40,088 nucleotides of DNA from an uncultured Collinsella sp. (GTDB lineage Bacteria > Actinomycetota > Coriobacteriia > Coriobacteriales > Coriobacteriaceae). This document shows positions 8,615 through 16,360 of this stretch, one piece after another. The stretch is from the NCBI GenBank assembly GCA_900541285.1, contig UQJA01000003.1, positions 1 through 40,088 of the forward strand, given 5' to 3'. The stretch's first letter is position 1, and the number at the start of each line of letters is the position of its first letter. Both the position numbers and the translations under genes were made by a program. Below the pieces are notes generated by a model, which was not told the origin of the DNA, searched no databases, and saw only the letters and a program-made list of their open reading frames with translations.

Positions 8615-8697
8615 CCGATACATACTGTCTGGCGAATCGTTTGTCAACGAATTCGGTGAACGGTAGTAAATACCGTTCAAGCGGATGTATGTATCGG
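8615..8697 (+). promoter_or_regulatory. Nested inverted repeats in the leader of the sialic acid operon
   Basis: The outer arms CCGATACATAC (8615-8625) and GTATGTATCGG (8687-8697) are perfectly complementary over 11 bp. Inside lie a 9-bp perfect inverted repeat TGAACGGTA-GTAAA-TACCGTTCA (8657-8679) and a short 5-bp hairpin (8637-8650). As RNA this would fold as a three-way junction closed by the outer stem, like many cis-acting leaders. As DNA the inner palindrome would suit a dimeric repressor. CGCC at 8614-8617 can also pair with GGCG at 8631-8634, giving a competing fold. No known riboswitch or T-box consensus was recognised. Confidence 0.45.
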
Positions 8698-8729
8698 TCG
8701 CCGAGCGCGGCACCTCAGTTGGGTTCGTC

Positions 8730-8750
8730 GGTAGGTAAGGTATATATCGT
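8730..8750 (+). promoter_or_regulatory. GGTA repeats before the binding-protein gene
   Basis: Three GGTA units start at 8730, 8734 and 8739, ending in AAGGTATATATCGT. Enterobacterial NanR (GntR family) binds repeats of GGTATA at nan promoters. The likeness is partial, the spacing differs, and no NanR gene is in the window. The rest of the 8451-8815 gap shows no gene. Confidence 0.2.
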
Positions 8751-8815
8751 CCGCAAGTTGCGCGGGGGCAAGTCTAGGTGCTCCCGAGTAAGATTCTCTA
8801 TTGATAGGAGAAGAC

Positions 8816-10429
8816 ATGGCCATCATCAACAAGGGTATGTCCAGGCGTTCGTTCCTCGGCCTCACCGGCAGCGTCGCTGCTGTCGCAGGGCTTGGTCTCA
8901 CCGGCTGCGGTGGCAGCTCTAGCGACGAGGGTTCCGCTTCCGGTTCCACCGATTCCGCCAACCGTGGCGGCGGCGTGATCACCGCTGGTTCCGCTTACGC
9001 TCCGTCCAGCTTCGATCCCGCCAGCACCGGCTCCGCTGTGGGCCTGGGTGCTAACTGGCACGTCGTCGAGGGCCTCTACGGCATCGATTACCACGACTAC
9101 AGCACCTTCAACGAGCTCGCCACCGACGATCCCAAGTCTGTGGACGACACCACTTTCGAGGTCACCATCCGAAAGGGTGCCAAGTTCTCCGATGGCACCG
9201 AGGTCACCGCTGACGATGTTGTCGCCTCCTACACCGCTTGCGCCGCTTCCGCTACCTATGCTCCGTTCTTCCAGCCCTTCGAGTCCATCGAGGCCAAGGA
9301 CGCCAGCACCGTGACGGTCAAGACCAAGGTCCCCAACTTCTCCCTGCTCAAGGATCGTCTGGCCATCGTCCGCGTTACCCCGGCCACTCAGACCGAGGAG
9401 GATCGCGCCAAACAGCCGATCGGCTCCGGCCCCTGGATGTACGACTCTATCTCCGATACCGAGATCACCCTGGTTCCCAACCCCGAGTACAACGGTGAGT
9501 ATGCTGCCGAGGATAAGAAGATCCAGTACAGCATCCTGACCGACCCCACCGCTCGCGTTACCGCTCAGCAGGAGGGCTCCACGCTCGTTATGGAGCTCGT
9601 TACCGCTGACGCCGTCGACCAGCTCGAGAGCGCCGGCTGCAAGATCGATAACGTTCAGGGTTTCGGCACCCGCTTCATCATGTTCAACGTCGCCAAGGAG
9701 CCTTGGAACAACGTCAAGGTCCGTCAGGCTGTCATGTATGCGCTCGACACCGAGAAGATGGTCAGCAACACCTTCGCCGGCCTTGCCACCGCTGCCAGCT
9801 GCTACCTGCCCAAGAGCTTCACCAACTATCATGAGGCTTCCACGGTGTACAAGACCGACGCCAAGAAGGCTAAGAAGCTCATCGAGGAGTCTGGCATCAC
9901 CCCGGGTGCCATCACCCTGCGCACTACCGACAACGAGCAGATTAAGGGCATGGCCGCCCAGGTCAAGAACGATCTCGACGCTCTCGGCTTCGATGTGACC
10001 ATCCAGACCGATACCTCGCCGGCCACCTACGCTGCCATCGACGGCGGCGAGGCCTACGATATCCTCCTTGCCCCTGGCGATCCTTCCTGCTTCGGCGCCG
10101 ACCCCGACCTGCTGCTCAACTGGTGGTACGGCGACAACGTCTGGATGCAGACCCGTTGCCCGTGGAAGGAGTCCGCTGAGTGGCAGAAGCTCCACAGTCT
10201 CATGGACGAGGCTCTTGCCGCCGAGGGCGACGAGCAGCAGAAGAAGTGGAACGAGTGCTTCGACATCATTGCCGACAACGCCGTTCTGTACCCCGTTGTC
10301 CACGTCAAGACCGTCTCCGCTTCCTGGGACGATCCGTCCACTGCGCCCAACGGCGAGGCCCTCGATGGCTTCAAGGGCATCGGCACGACGAGCATGTCCT
10401 TCAGGGGCGTTGCGACCGTCAAGGCGTAA
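8816..10429 (+). CDS. ABC transporter substrate-binding lipoprotein, family 5; probable sialic acid binder (Sat/Sia type)
   Basis: This secreted lipoprotein of 537 residues delivers substrate to the permeases encoded next. The N-terminus carries a twin-arginine motif (SRRSFLGL, Arg10-Arg11), a hydrophobic stretch and a lipobox LTGC with Cys31 as the lipidated residue. A Ser/Gly-rich linker follows. The body has the features of the peptide/nickel SBP family, such as KFSDGTEVTADDVVASY and VRQAVMYALDTEKM. The family alone would suggest peptides. The following nan genes, and the four-gene transporter layout seen in SatABCD of Haemophilus and SiaEFGI of Corynebacterium, point to sialic acid. The ATG at 8816 was chosen for its GATAGGAGAAGAC ribosome site. 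A hairpin follows the stop. Confidence 0.85.
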   Translation: MAIINKGMSRRSFLGLTGSVAAVAGLGLTGCGGSSSDEGSASGSTDSANRGGGVITAGSAYAPSSFDPASTGSAVGLGANWHVVEGLYGIDYHDYSTFNELATDDPKSVDDTTFEVTIRKGAKFSDGTEVTADDVVASYTACAASATYAPFFQPFESIEAKDASTVTVKTKVPNFSLLKDRLAIVRVTPATQTEEDRAKQPIGSGPWMYDSISDTEITLVPNPEYNGEYAAEDKKIQYSILTDPTARVTAQQEGSTLVMELVTADAVDQLESAGCKIDNVQGFGTRFIMFNVAKEPWNNVKVRQAVMYALDTEKMVSNTFAGLATAASCYLPKSFTNYHEASTVYKTDAKKAKKLIEESGITPGAITLRTTDNEQIKGMAAQVKNDLDALGFDVTIQTDTSPATYAAIDGGEAYDILLAPGDPSCFGADPDLLLNWWYGDNVWMQTRCPWKESAEWQKLHSLMDEALAAEGDEQQKKWNECFDIIADNAVLYPVVHVKTVSASWDDPSTAPNGEALDGFKGIGTTSMSFRGVATVKA

Positions 10430-10491
10430 GACTCGCTTGAGTCTGTATGCAGGATGTCGGTCGTTGGGACCGTATCCTCATAGTTGAAACA

Positions 10492-10525
10492 AAGACCCGG
10501 GCGGCAACGATGTCGCTCGGGTCTT
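10492..10525 (+). terminator. Attenuating hairpin between binding protein and permease genes
   Basis: AAGACCCGGGCG (10492-10503) pairs with CGCTCGGGTCTT (10514-10525) over 12 bp including one G-U pair, with a 10-base loop. There is no T tract. A hairpin here is common in ABC importer operons, where it keeps binding protein mRNA in excess over permease mRNA. Confidence 0.6.
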
Positions 10526-10586
10526 GTAATGAGTATCCGTACTCATATACCAGTTGGTCCTACCGACAAAAGAAAGGGGAGAGAAC

Positions 10587-11543
10587 GTGAACAACTTGCT
10601 ACGTTTGATTGGAAGGCGTCTCGTGGCGCTGCCGATCATGGCATTGGGCGTCACCGTCCTGGTGTTCTTCCTTATGTCGTTCTCCAAGACCGACCCCGCC
10701 TACACGGCGTTGGGTGACGGTGCCTCGCCCGAGGCGGTCGCCGAGTACCATGAGAAGTATGGTCTGGACGACCCCTGGCCCGTGCGCTACGTGCGCTATA
10801 TGGGCGATTTGATTCATGGCGACATGGGCACCTATGGTGCTGCTCGCAACTCCGTTGCCAAGCGCATCTCCACGGCCCTGCCCGTTACGATGCAGCTGAC
10901 CTTCATCGGTCTTGCCATCGGTGCGGTCGTTTCGTTTTTGCTCGGCGTCATCGCGGCACTGTATCGCGACAAATGGCCGGACCAAGTGATCCGCGTCTTT
11001 TCCATCGCCGGCCTGGCAACCCCGTCGTTCTGGCTTGCCGTTCTGTTGATCCTGCTGTTCTCTTCCTACCTTAAGGTGCTTCCGGCATCGGGTGCTCTGC
11101 CTCACTTCACCACGAATCCGGTTGGCTATCTGGGACGTATGATCATGCCCGCTATCGCCTTGGCATTTCCGCTGACGGGCCAGATGACTCGTATCGTGCG
11201 TACCGCCATGGTCGAGGAGCTCGACAAGGATTATGTCCGTATGGCTCGCGGCGCCGGCGTTCCCGAGAAGGTCGTCGTCGGCATCAACGTTCTTCGCAAT
11301 GCGCTGATCACCCCGGTCACCACCCTCGGTCTTAAGATCGGTTACCTCATGGGCGGCGCCGTCGTCATCGAGGTTATCTTCAACCTCCCCGGCATGGGCA
11401 CCGCGATTCTGCAGGGCGTTCAGGGCAACGAGGCGAACCTAGTTCAGGGCGTCGTCATCGTCGTTGCTCTCGCCTTCATCATCATCAACATCGTGGTTGA
11501 CATGCTCTACCTGCTCATTAACCCGCGCATCAGGACGGTGTAG
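10587..11543 (+). CDS. ABC transporter permease (DppB/OppB family) of the sialic acid locus
   Basis: This inner-membrane subunit of 318 residues belongs to the peptide/nickel permease family. It starts with the family's cytoplasmic LLRLIGRRLVALPIMALGVT leading into helix 1, and a long external loop contains YGLDDPWPVRYVRYMGDLIHG. The coupling (EAA-like) loop reads DYVRMARGAGVPEKVVVGIN. The last helices include VVIEVIFNLPGMG and a C-terminal LINPRIRTV. The GTG at 10587 was chosen because AGGGGAGAGAAC lies just before it and the family start follows. It should pair with the permease half of the next gene. The next ATG follows 3 bases after the stop. Confidence 0.88.
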   Translation: MNNLLRLIGRRLVALPIMALGVTVLVFFLMSFSKTDPAYTALGDGASPEAVAEYHEKYGLDDPWPVRYVRYMGDLIHGDMGTYGAARNSVAKRISTALPVTMQLTFIGLAIGAVVSFLLGVIAALYRDKWPDQVIRVFSIAGLATPSFWLAVLLILLFSSYLKVLPASGALPHFTTNPVGYLGRMIMPAIALAFPLTGQMTRIVRTAMVEELDKDYVRMARGAGVPEKVVVGINVLRNALITPVTTLGLKIGYLMGGAVVIEVIFNLPGMGTAILQGVQGNEANLVQGVVIVVALAFIIINIVVDMLYLLINPRIRTV

Positions 11544-11546
11544 ATT

Positions 11547-13562
11547 ATGGTAAAGATTCGAGAGAAGCAAACCGAGCAGCTCGAGAAGGCTGCCTCCAAG
11601 GGGCTCAAGCTCGGTGGCTGGAAGAAGATGACGCTGTCTTCTAAGATTGCCGCCGTCGTGCTGGTGCTGGTCGCCCTGACTGCGATTCTGGCGCCCCTTC
11701 TTGCCCCCTATAGCCCGGTCGAGATCTTTACGGCTCGCCAGGCTCCCGGCAACGGATTTATCTTCGGTACCGACGATAAGGGTCGCGACATTCTGTCGCG
11801 TATGCTCTACGGTGGTCGTTACTCGCTGATTATCGGCTTTGGCGCCACTGCCATGGCTCTGGTCTGCGGCTCGGTCGTGGGCGCCCTTGCAGCGGTTTCG
11901 CGCAAGGCCGTCTCCGAGACGATCATGCGTATCCTGGACATCATCATGTCCATCCCGGGCATCGCCCTCGCGGCCGTCTTCGTTTCCATCCTGGGCAACT
12001 CCGTGCCGTCGATCATCTTCGCCATCGGCTTTATGTACACTCCGCAGATTGCCCGTATCGTGCGCGCCAACATCGTGTCCGAGTACGGCGAGGACTATGT
12101 CCGCGCGGTCATCGTTTCCGGCGCCAAGGCTCCGTGGATTTTGATCAAGCATGTTCTGCGTAACTGCATCGCCCCGATCATGGTCTTCACCGTTACCCTG
12201 GTCGCCGACGCCATCATCTTCGAGGCCTCGCTGACCTTCATCGGCGCTGGTATCCAGGAGCCCACCGCTACCTGGGGCAACATCCTCGCCGACGCCCGCG
12301 GCGGCGTGCTCGCCGGCCGTTGGTGGCAGGCGCTGTTCCCGGGTCTGGCCATCATGATCACCTGCCTGGCGCTCAACATCCTCTCCGAGGGCATTACCGA
12401 CGCCATGGCCGCTGCTCCCTCCGCCGCCCTGGATCCGACCGATTCCTCCAAGCGTCGCGAGGCCGACCTGCTGGTCTCCGACCCCGTTCGCGCCTACAAG
12501 GAGCAGGCCCAGTCCCTCTCCGCTCGCCTTGGCGCCCTGCGCGATGTCGAGCTCAAGCGTGACGATCGCCATGTGCCCGACGAGTCTGTCGAACCGATTC
12601 TCTCGGTCCGTGACTTCTGCATCCAGTTTGAGCATCACGGTGATATCAACGTCGTCGACCATGTCAACTTTGACGTCCGTCCTGGTCAGACCATGGGCCT
12701 GGTGGGCGAGTCCGGTTGCGGTAAGTCCATCACCACGCTGGCCATCATGGGCCTGACCGATGAGGACGAGCACCTTTCCGGCGAGGTCCTCTGGGAGGGC
12801 CGTGACCTGCTCAAGATGAGCAAGAAGGAGTGGTTCGGCCTGCGCGGTACCGATATCGCTATGGTCTATCAGGACGCCCTGTCCTCACTCAACCCCTCCA
12901 TGCTCATCTCTGCCCAGATGAAGCAGCTCACCAAGCGCGGCGGAACCCGCAGCGCCGAGGAGCTCCTGGAGCTCGTCGGCCTCGATCCCAAGCGCACGCT
13001 CGAGAGCTATCCGCACGAGCTTTCCGGCGGCCAGCGTCAGCGTGTCCTGATCGCTATGGCCCTTACCCGCGACCCCAAGCTGGTCATCTGCGACGAGCCC
13101 ACGACCGCTCTGGACGTTACCGTCCAGAAGCAGGTCATCAAGCTGCTCAACGATCTTCAGGCCAAGCTCGGCTTTGCCATGATCTTCGTTTCGCACGACC
13201 TGGCGCTGGTCGCCGAGGTCGCCCACAACATCACGGTTATGTACGCTGGTCAGGTTATCGAGCAGGCGCCCACCAAGGAGCTGCTCACTAACCCGATCCA
13301 CGAGTACACCCGCGGTCTTCTGGGCTCCGTTCTGTCCATCGAGAGCGGTTCGGGCCGCCTGCACCAGGTGCCCGGCGCCGTTCCGAGTCCGCGCGATTTC
13401 CCCAAGGGCGATCGCTTCGCGCCCCGCTCGAGCCATCCGCGTATTGGCCTGGACACCCGTCCGGTCTTCAAGCGCGTGCCCGGCACCGAGCACTTCTATT
13501 CCGAGCTCCCCGACGAGGTGCTCAAGGCAAATGGTTTGACCCCTCACGCGGAGGTGATGTAG
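11547..13562 (+). CDS. ABC transporter permease–ATPase fusion (DppC-like plus DppD-like) of the sialic acid locus
   Basis: One protein of 671 residues joins two usually separate subunits. Residues 1 to about 285 form a DppC/OppC permease with FGTDDKGRDILSRMLYGGR near residue 73, helices to about 285 and a coupling loop around 183-205. A charged linker of about 60 residues follows. Residues 350 to about 600 are an ATPase with Walker A GESGCGKS (387-394), signature LSGGQ (492-496), Walker B LVICDE (512-517) and switch His550. The last 70 residues are an atypical tail with few cysteines. No frameshift or stop interrupts the linker, so the fusion looks genuine. Fusion explains how four genes supply the five usual components. 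Similar fusions occur in Sat/Sia-type sialic acid importers, as far as I recall. Confidence 0.88.
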   Translation: MVKIREKQTEQLEKAASKGLKLGGWKKMTLSSKIAAVVLVLVALTAILAPLLAPYSPVEIFTARQAPGNGFIFGTDDKGRDILSRMLYGGRYSLIIGFGATAMALVCGSVVGALAAVSRKAVSETIMRILDIIMSIPGIALAAVFVSILGNSVPSIIFAIGFMYTPQIARIVRANIVSEYGEDYVRAVIVSGAKAPWILIKHVLRNCIAPIMVFTVTLVADAIIFEASLTFIGAGIQEPTATWGNILADARGGVLAGRWWQALFPGLAIMITCLALNILSEGITDAMAAAPSAALDPTDSSKRREADLLVSDPVRAYKEQAQSLSARLGALRDVELKRDDRHVPDESVEPILSVRDFCIQFEHHGDINVVDHVNFDVRPGQTMGLVGESGCGKSITTLAIMGLTDEDEHLSGEVLWEGRDLLKMSKKEWFGLRGTDIAMVYQDALSSLNPSMLISAQMKQLTKRGGTRSAEELLELVGLDPKRTLESYPHELSGGQRQRVLIAMALTRDPKLVICDEPTTALDVTVQKQVIKLLNDLQAKLGFAMIFVSHDLALVAEVAHNITVMYAGQVIEQAPTKELLTNPIHEYTRGLLGSVLSIESGSGRLHQVPGAVPSPRDFPKGDRFAPRSSHPRIGLDTRPVFKRVPGTEHFYSELPDEVLKANGLTPHAEVM

Positions 13563-14390
13563 ATGAGCGAGACCGCAGTCAACGGCGTCGAGCCGATCAT
13601 CTTCCTTGATGATGTCCACGTCACCTTTAGGACTCGTACCGGCTCGATTCTGCACCCCAACCTGGTTCACGCCGTCCAGGGTGTAACGATTAAGCTCATG
13701 CCCGGTCAGACGATCGGCATCGTCGGCGAGTCCGGTTGCGGTAAGTCCACCACCGCTAACGTCATGTGCGGCCTGCAGGCCCCCACGAGCGGCAAGGTCT
13801 ACTTTAAGGGCAAGGACGTTACCAAACGTACCGCCGAGGACCGTCGCCACATGGGTCGCGTCATCTCGGTCGTGTTCCAGAACCCGGCCACGGCGCTCAA
13901 CCCCCGCATGGTCGTTCGCGAGCAGCTGCTCGACCCCATGCGCGTCCACAACCTGGGTACCGAGGCCGAGCAGGAGAAGCGCGTCAAGGAACTCTTGGAG
14001 CTCACCGGTCTGCCCAGCTCCGCTGCCGAGGTTCTTCCCGGTCAGCTTTCGGGCGGCCAGCGCCAGCGCGTGGCAATTGCCCGTGCCCTGTCGCTGAACC
14101 CCGACGCTATCATCGCCGACGAGCCCACCTCGGCTCTGGACGTTTCGGTCCGCGCACAGATTCTGAACCTGCTGACCGACCTTAAGAAGGAGCTCGGCCT
14201 GGCCATGGTGTTCATCAGCCATGACATCCAGACGGTCCGCTATATCTCTGACGACATCATCGTTATGAATGGTGGCAAGATCGTCGAGCAGGGCGAGGCC
14301 AAGCAGGTCTTCCAGCACCCCCAGGACCCCTACACCAAGATGCTGCTCGGCGCTGCGCCGTCGCTGCTGCATCCCAAGCTCGGCGAGTAG
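13563..14390 (+). CDS. ABC transporter ATP-binding protein (DppF/OppF family) of the sialic acid locus
   Basis: This cytoplasmic ATPase subunit of 275 residues should form the second nucleotide-binding domain beside the ATPase half of the upstream fusion. Walker A GESGCGKS is at residues 55-62. The Q-loop segment VVFQNPATALNPRM, signature LSGGQRQRV, Walker B IIADEP with TSALDVSV, and switch VFISHD are all present. It ends soon after DPYTKMLLGAAPSLLHP, so it lacks the cysteine-bearing C-terminal oligopeptide extension of longer OppF proteins. The ATG directly follows the previous stop codon; GGAGGTGATG there serves as the ribosome site. A strong hairpin follows the stop. Confidence 0.9.
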   Translation: MSETAVNGVEPIIFLDDVHVTFRTRTGSILHPNLVHAVQGVTIKLMPGQTIGIVGESGCGKSTTANVMCGLQAPTSGKVYFKGKDVTKRTAEDRRHMGRVISVVFQNPATALNPRMVVREQLLDPMRVHNLGTEAEQEKRVKELLELTGLPSSAAEVLPGQLSGGQRQRVAIARALSLNPDAIIADEPTSALDVSVRAQILNLLTDLKKELGLAMVFISHDIQTVRYISDDIIVMNGGKIVEQGEAKQVFQHPQDPYTKMLLGAAPSLLHPKLGE

Positions 14391-14406
14391 CCTCGCTTTC
14401 CCTCCC

Positions 14407-14434
14407 GTGCGCCCGGTTCCCTTGCCGGGCGCAC
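14407..14434 (+). terminator. Hairpin between transporter and esterase genes
   Basis: GTGCGCCCGG (14407-14416) pairs perfectly with CCGGGCGCAC (14425-14434), with an 8-base loop. There is no T run, so partial termination or mRNA processing is more likely than a full stop. The catabolic genes downstream probably depend on read-through. Confidence 0.55.
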
Positions 14435-14470
14435 CTCCGTTGCGATTTCGAAAGGTTGGGTTCACGAGCC

Positions 14471-15448
14471 ATGCCAAGTGCTCAGGAGCTACAACATCAA
14501 TTTGATGAATATCGAGGCGCCATGCCCCGTCCATCAGATTTCGATCTCTTTTGGAAGGATCGCATGGCCGAGGCCGACGCCGTCGGGCTTGACTATGCGA
14601 TCGAGACGGCATCGGTCACCGATGCCGCGACCTGCCAGCTTTTCGACCTCTGGTATACCGGCATGTGTGGCGCGCGCCTGCATGCCAAGTACCTTAAACC
14701 CGTCTCGGACGAGCCCGTGCCATTGGTACTTCAGTTCCATGGGTATCCGGGTGCAAGCCGCAGCTGGTTTGAGCAGGCGTCGTTTGCGGGAATGGGCATG
14801 GCACTCATCGCCCTCGACTGCCCCGGCCAAGGAGGTCCCTCCGAGGACATTGGTGGATTTGAGGGCACAACGGTTGCCGGTCATATCGTCGCCGGTATCG
14901 ACGGCGACCCGGCCAACCTCTACTATGTCCGCTTGCACCAAGATATTCGCATCCTGTGTCGCATCGTTCGCGAGCTCGAGGGCATCGATCTTGCGCGTGT
15001 GTTTGTGAACGGCGCGTCGCAGGGCGGCGGTTTGGGCATTGCGACCTGTGCGCTTAACAGCGAGCTTATCAATCGTGCCGCCATCCTCTATCCCTTCCTG
15101 TCAGATTTCCGCCTGGTCTGGGATTTGGATGCCGACGACATTGCCTACGAGGGCCTGCGCTATTGGTCTCGCTGGTTTGACGAGGACTCGACTCGTATTG
15201 ACGAAGCCTATGCCAAGCTGGCGTACTTCGATTCCAAGAACTTTGCCCCTATGGTCAAATGCCCCGTGCTGTTTGGCACTGGCACAGCCGATATCGTCTG
15301 TCCGCCAGCGACGCAGTTTGCGGTCTATAACAACCTGACCTGTGAAAAGCGTCATGAGTTCTTTGAAGGCTTTGGCCACGAGGAGATTCAGGATTTTGAC
15401 GATTTGATCATTCCGTTTTTCTGCAAGGGAGGGGAGGCTCATGTCTAA
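14471..15448 (+). CDS. Acetyl esterase, carbohydrate esterase family 7 (acetyl xylan esterase/cephalosporin-C deacetylase type)
   Basis: This alpha/beta hydrolase of 325 residues has the CE7 layout. LQFHGYPGASRSW forms the oxyanion region, followed by DCPGQGGPS (the family's RGQGxS region). The nucleophile elbow is NGASQGGG with Ser183, the acid Asp274 lies in GTADIVCPP, and His303 lies in GFGHEE. No signal peptide is present, so it acts in the cytoplasm. Between a sialic acid importer and nanA, the probable substrate is O-acetylated sialic acid, whose acetyl groups must be removed before the lyase acts. This is inferred from context; related esterases occur in pneumococcal nan loci. The ATG at 14471 was chosen; a TTG at 14456 is in frame, and the ribosome site is weak for both. 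Confidence 0.82.
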   Translation: MPSAQELQHQFDEYRGAMPRPSDFDLFWKDRMAEADAVGLDYAIETASVTDAATCQLFDLWYTGMCGARLHAKYLKPVSDEPVPLVLQFHGYPGASRSWFEQASFAGMGMALIALDCPGQGGPSEDIGGFEGTTVAGHIVAGIDGDPANLYYVRLHQDIRILCRIVRELEGIDLARVFVNGASQGGGLGIATCALNSELINRAAILYPFLSDFRLVWDLDADDIAYEGLRYWSRWFDEDSTRIDEAYAKLAYFDSKNFAPMVKCPVLFGTGTADIVCPPATQFAVYNNLTCEKRHEFFEGFGHEEIQDFDDLIIPFFCKGGEAHV

Positions 15449-16292
15449 GTGCGAGAGCAATGTTGACGAGCTGATTGTCCCCGGGCTCGTGGGAATTCCT
15501 GGAACGGTTTCGTCAAGGCTCGCAGAATATCGGGACTGGCGCGGTGATGTCCAAGCAGATGTTTCTGATTTAGAGACATGCGCTTCGAATCTTGAGATTC
15601 AAGGCCTGGCCATTACGGCGATTGACTTTGTTAACCCCTGCGCCCGTTACTCGGAGGTCTCCTTTGAGCTCGGTGACGATGCGATTCACGCTCGTTTGAT
15701 CGAGCCTGTCGGTCATGCCCGAGTATCTGAGCGCGTGCCGTTGTGCCTGATGTTCCACGACATCGATCGGCCTGTGCGCGGCTGGCATCACATGACGAGA
15801 TTTGCCGCCATGGGGTATGCCGTCCTCGCGCTGGATGACGATGTTGCTGGTGCGGACGACCTGCAGCAGGGGATTACCTCGCCTGCGTTTGTCGAACGCG
15901 TCCGTTGGGGCTGCGCGTTGGCGAAGGTCGCGCGCAATCTTGATGGCGTGGACCCCGACCGCATCTTTGCATGGGGCGAGGGCCTTGGCGGTGGAATCGC
16001 GCTGGCGGTTTCTGCTCTGGACGAGCGGGGCCTTGCCTGCACGGCGGTTGCCAATCCGCTTCCTGGCGGCCTCGAGGCGCTGTCGTCTCGGGTGCGCGGA
16101 TCGGTGCTTATGGGCACATCGCTTGTGGATACCGTGAGCGATCCCAAGGGCCAGTTTGCCGTATTCAACGGTCTTGAGTGTGACCGGAGACATATCATCT
16201 ATGCAAAATACGCTCACGAGCGCATCAATGCGTTCGAAAATGAAGTCGTCGACTTTTTTAACCAAACGTTCTACCCGTGTTCTTTGGCCTAG
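15441..16292 (+). CDS. CE7-like esterase paralogue lacking the catalytic serine (probable pseudoenzyme)
   Basis: This protein of 283 residues aligns with the preceding esterase over the second half. CLMFHDIDRPVRGWHHMTRF matches the oxyanion region, WGEGLGGG aligns with NGASQGGG, and GQFAVFNGLECDRRH aligns with TQFAVYNNLTCEKRH. At the nucleophile elbow Gly181 replaces Ser. The acid position (Asp230) and the His (259, in YAHER) are kept. The CPGQGG motif is replaced by DDDVAGAD. The gene overlaps the previous stop by 8 bases, so the two are translationally coupled, as for partners of one complex. CE7 enzymes form hexamers, so a structural or regulatory subunit is possible. The intact frame argues against a decaying pseudogene. 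The exact role is unknown. Confidence 0.75.
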   Translation: MSKCESNVDELIVPGLVGIPGTVSSRLAEYRDWRGDVQADVSDLETCASNLEIQGLAITAIDFVNPCARYSEVSFELGDDAIHARLIEPVGHARVSERVPLCLMFHDIDRPVRGWHHMTRFAAMGYAVLALDDDVAGADDLQQGITSPAFVERVRWGCALAKVARNLDGVDPDRIFAWGEGLGGGIALAVSALDERGLACTAVANPLPGGLEALSSRVRGSVLMGTSLVDTVSDPKGQFAVFNGLECDRRHIIYAKYAHERINAFENEVVDFFNQTFYPCSLA

Positions 16293-16360
16293 ACGGCCTG
16301 GACACTGCCAACAAGAGTGGGTGGCATAGGGCCGCTCGCCAGACAACTAAGGAGATTCTT

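Noticed and set aside
8600..8815. T-box or known riboswitch in the leader
   Set aside because: No GGGUGGNACCGCG T-box sequence and no known riboswitch core could be found; only the inverted repeats are supported.
8641..8922. Small + strand frame in the sialic acid leader
   Set aside because: It overlaps the start of the binding-protein gene in another frame, has no ribosome site, and crosses the inverted repeats.
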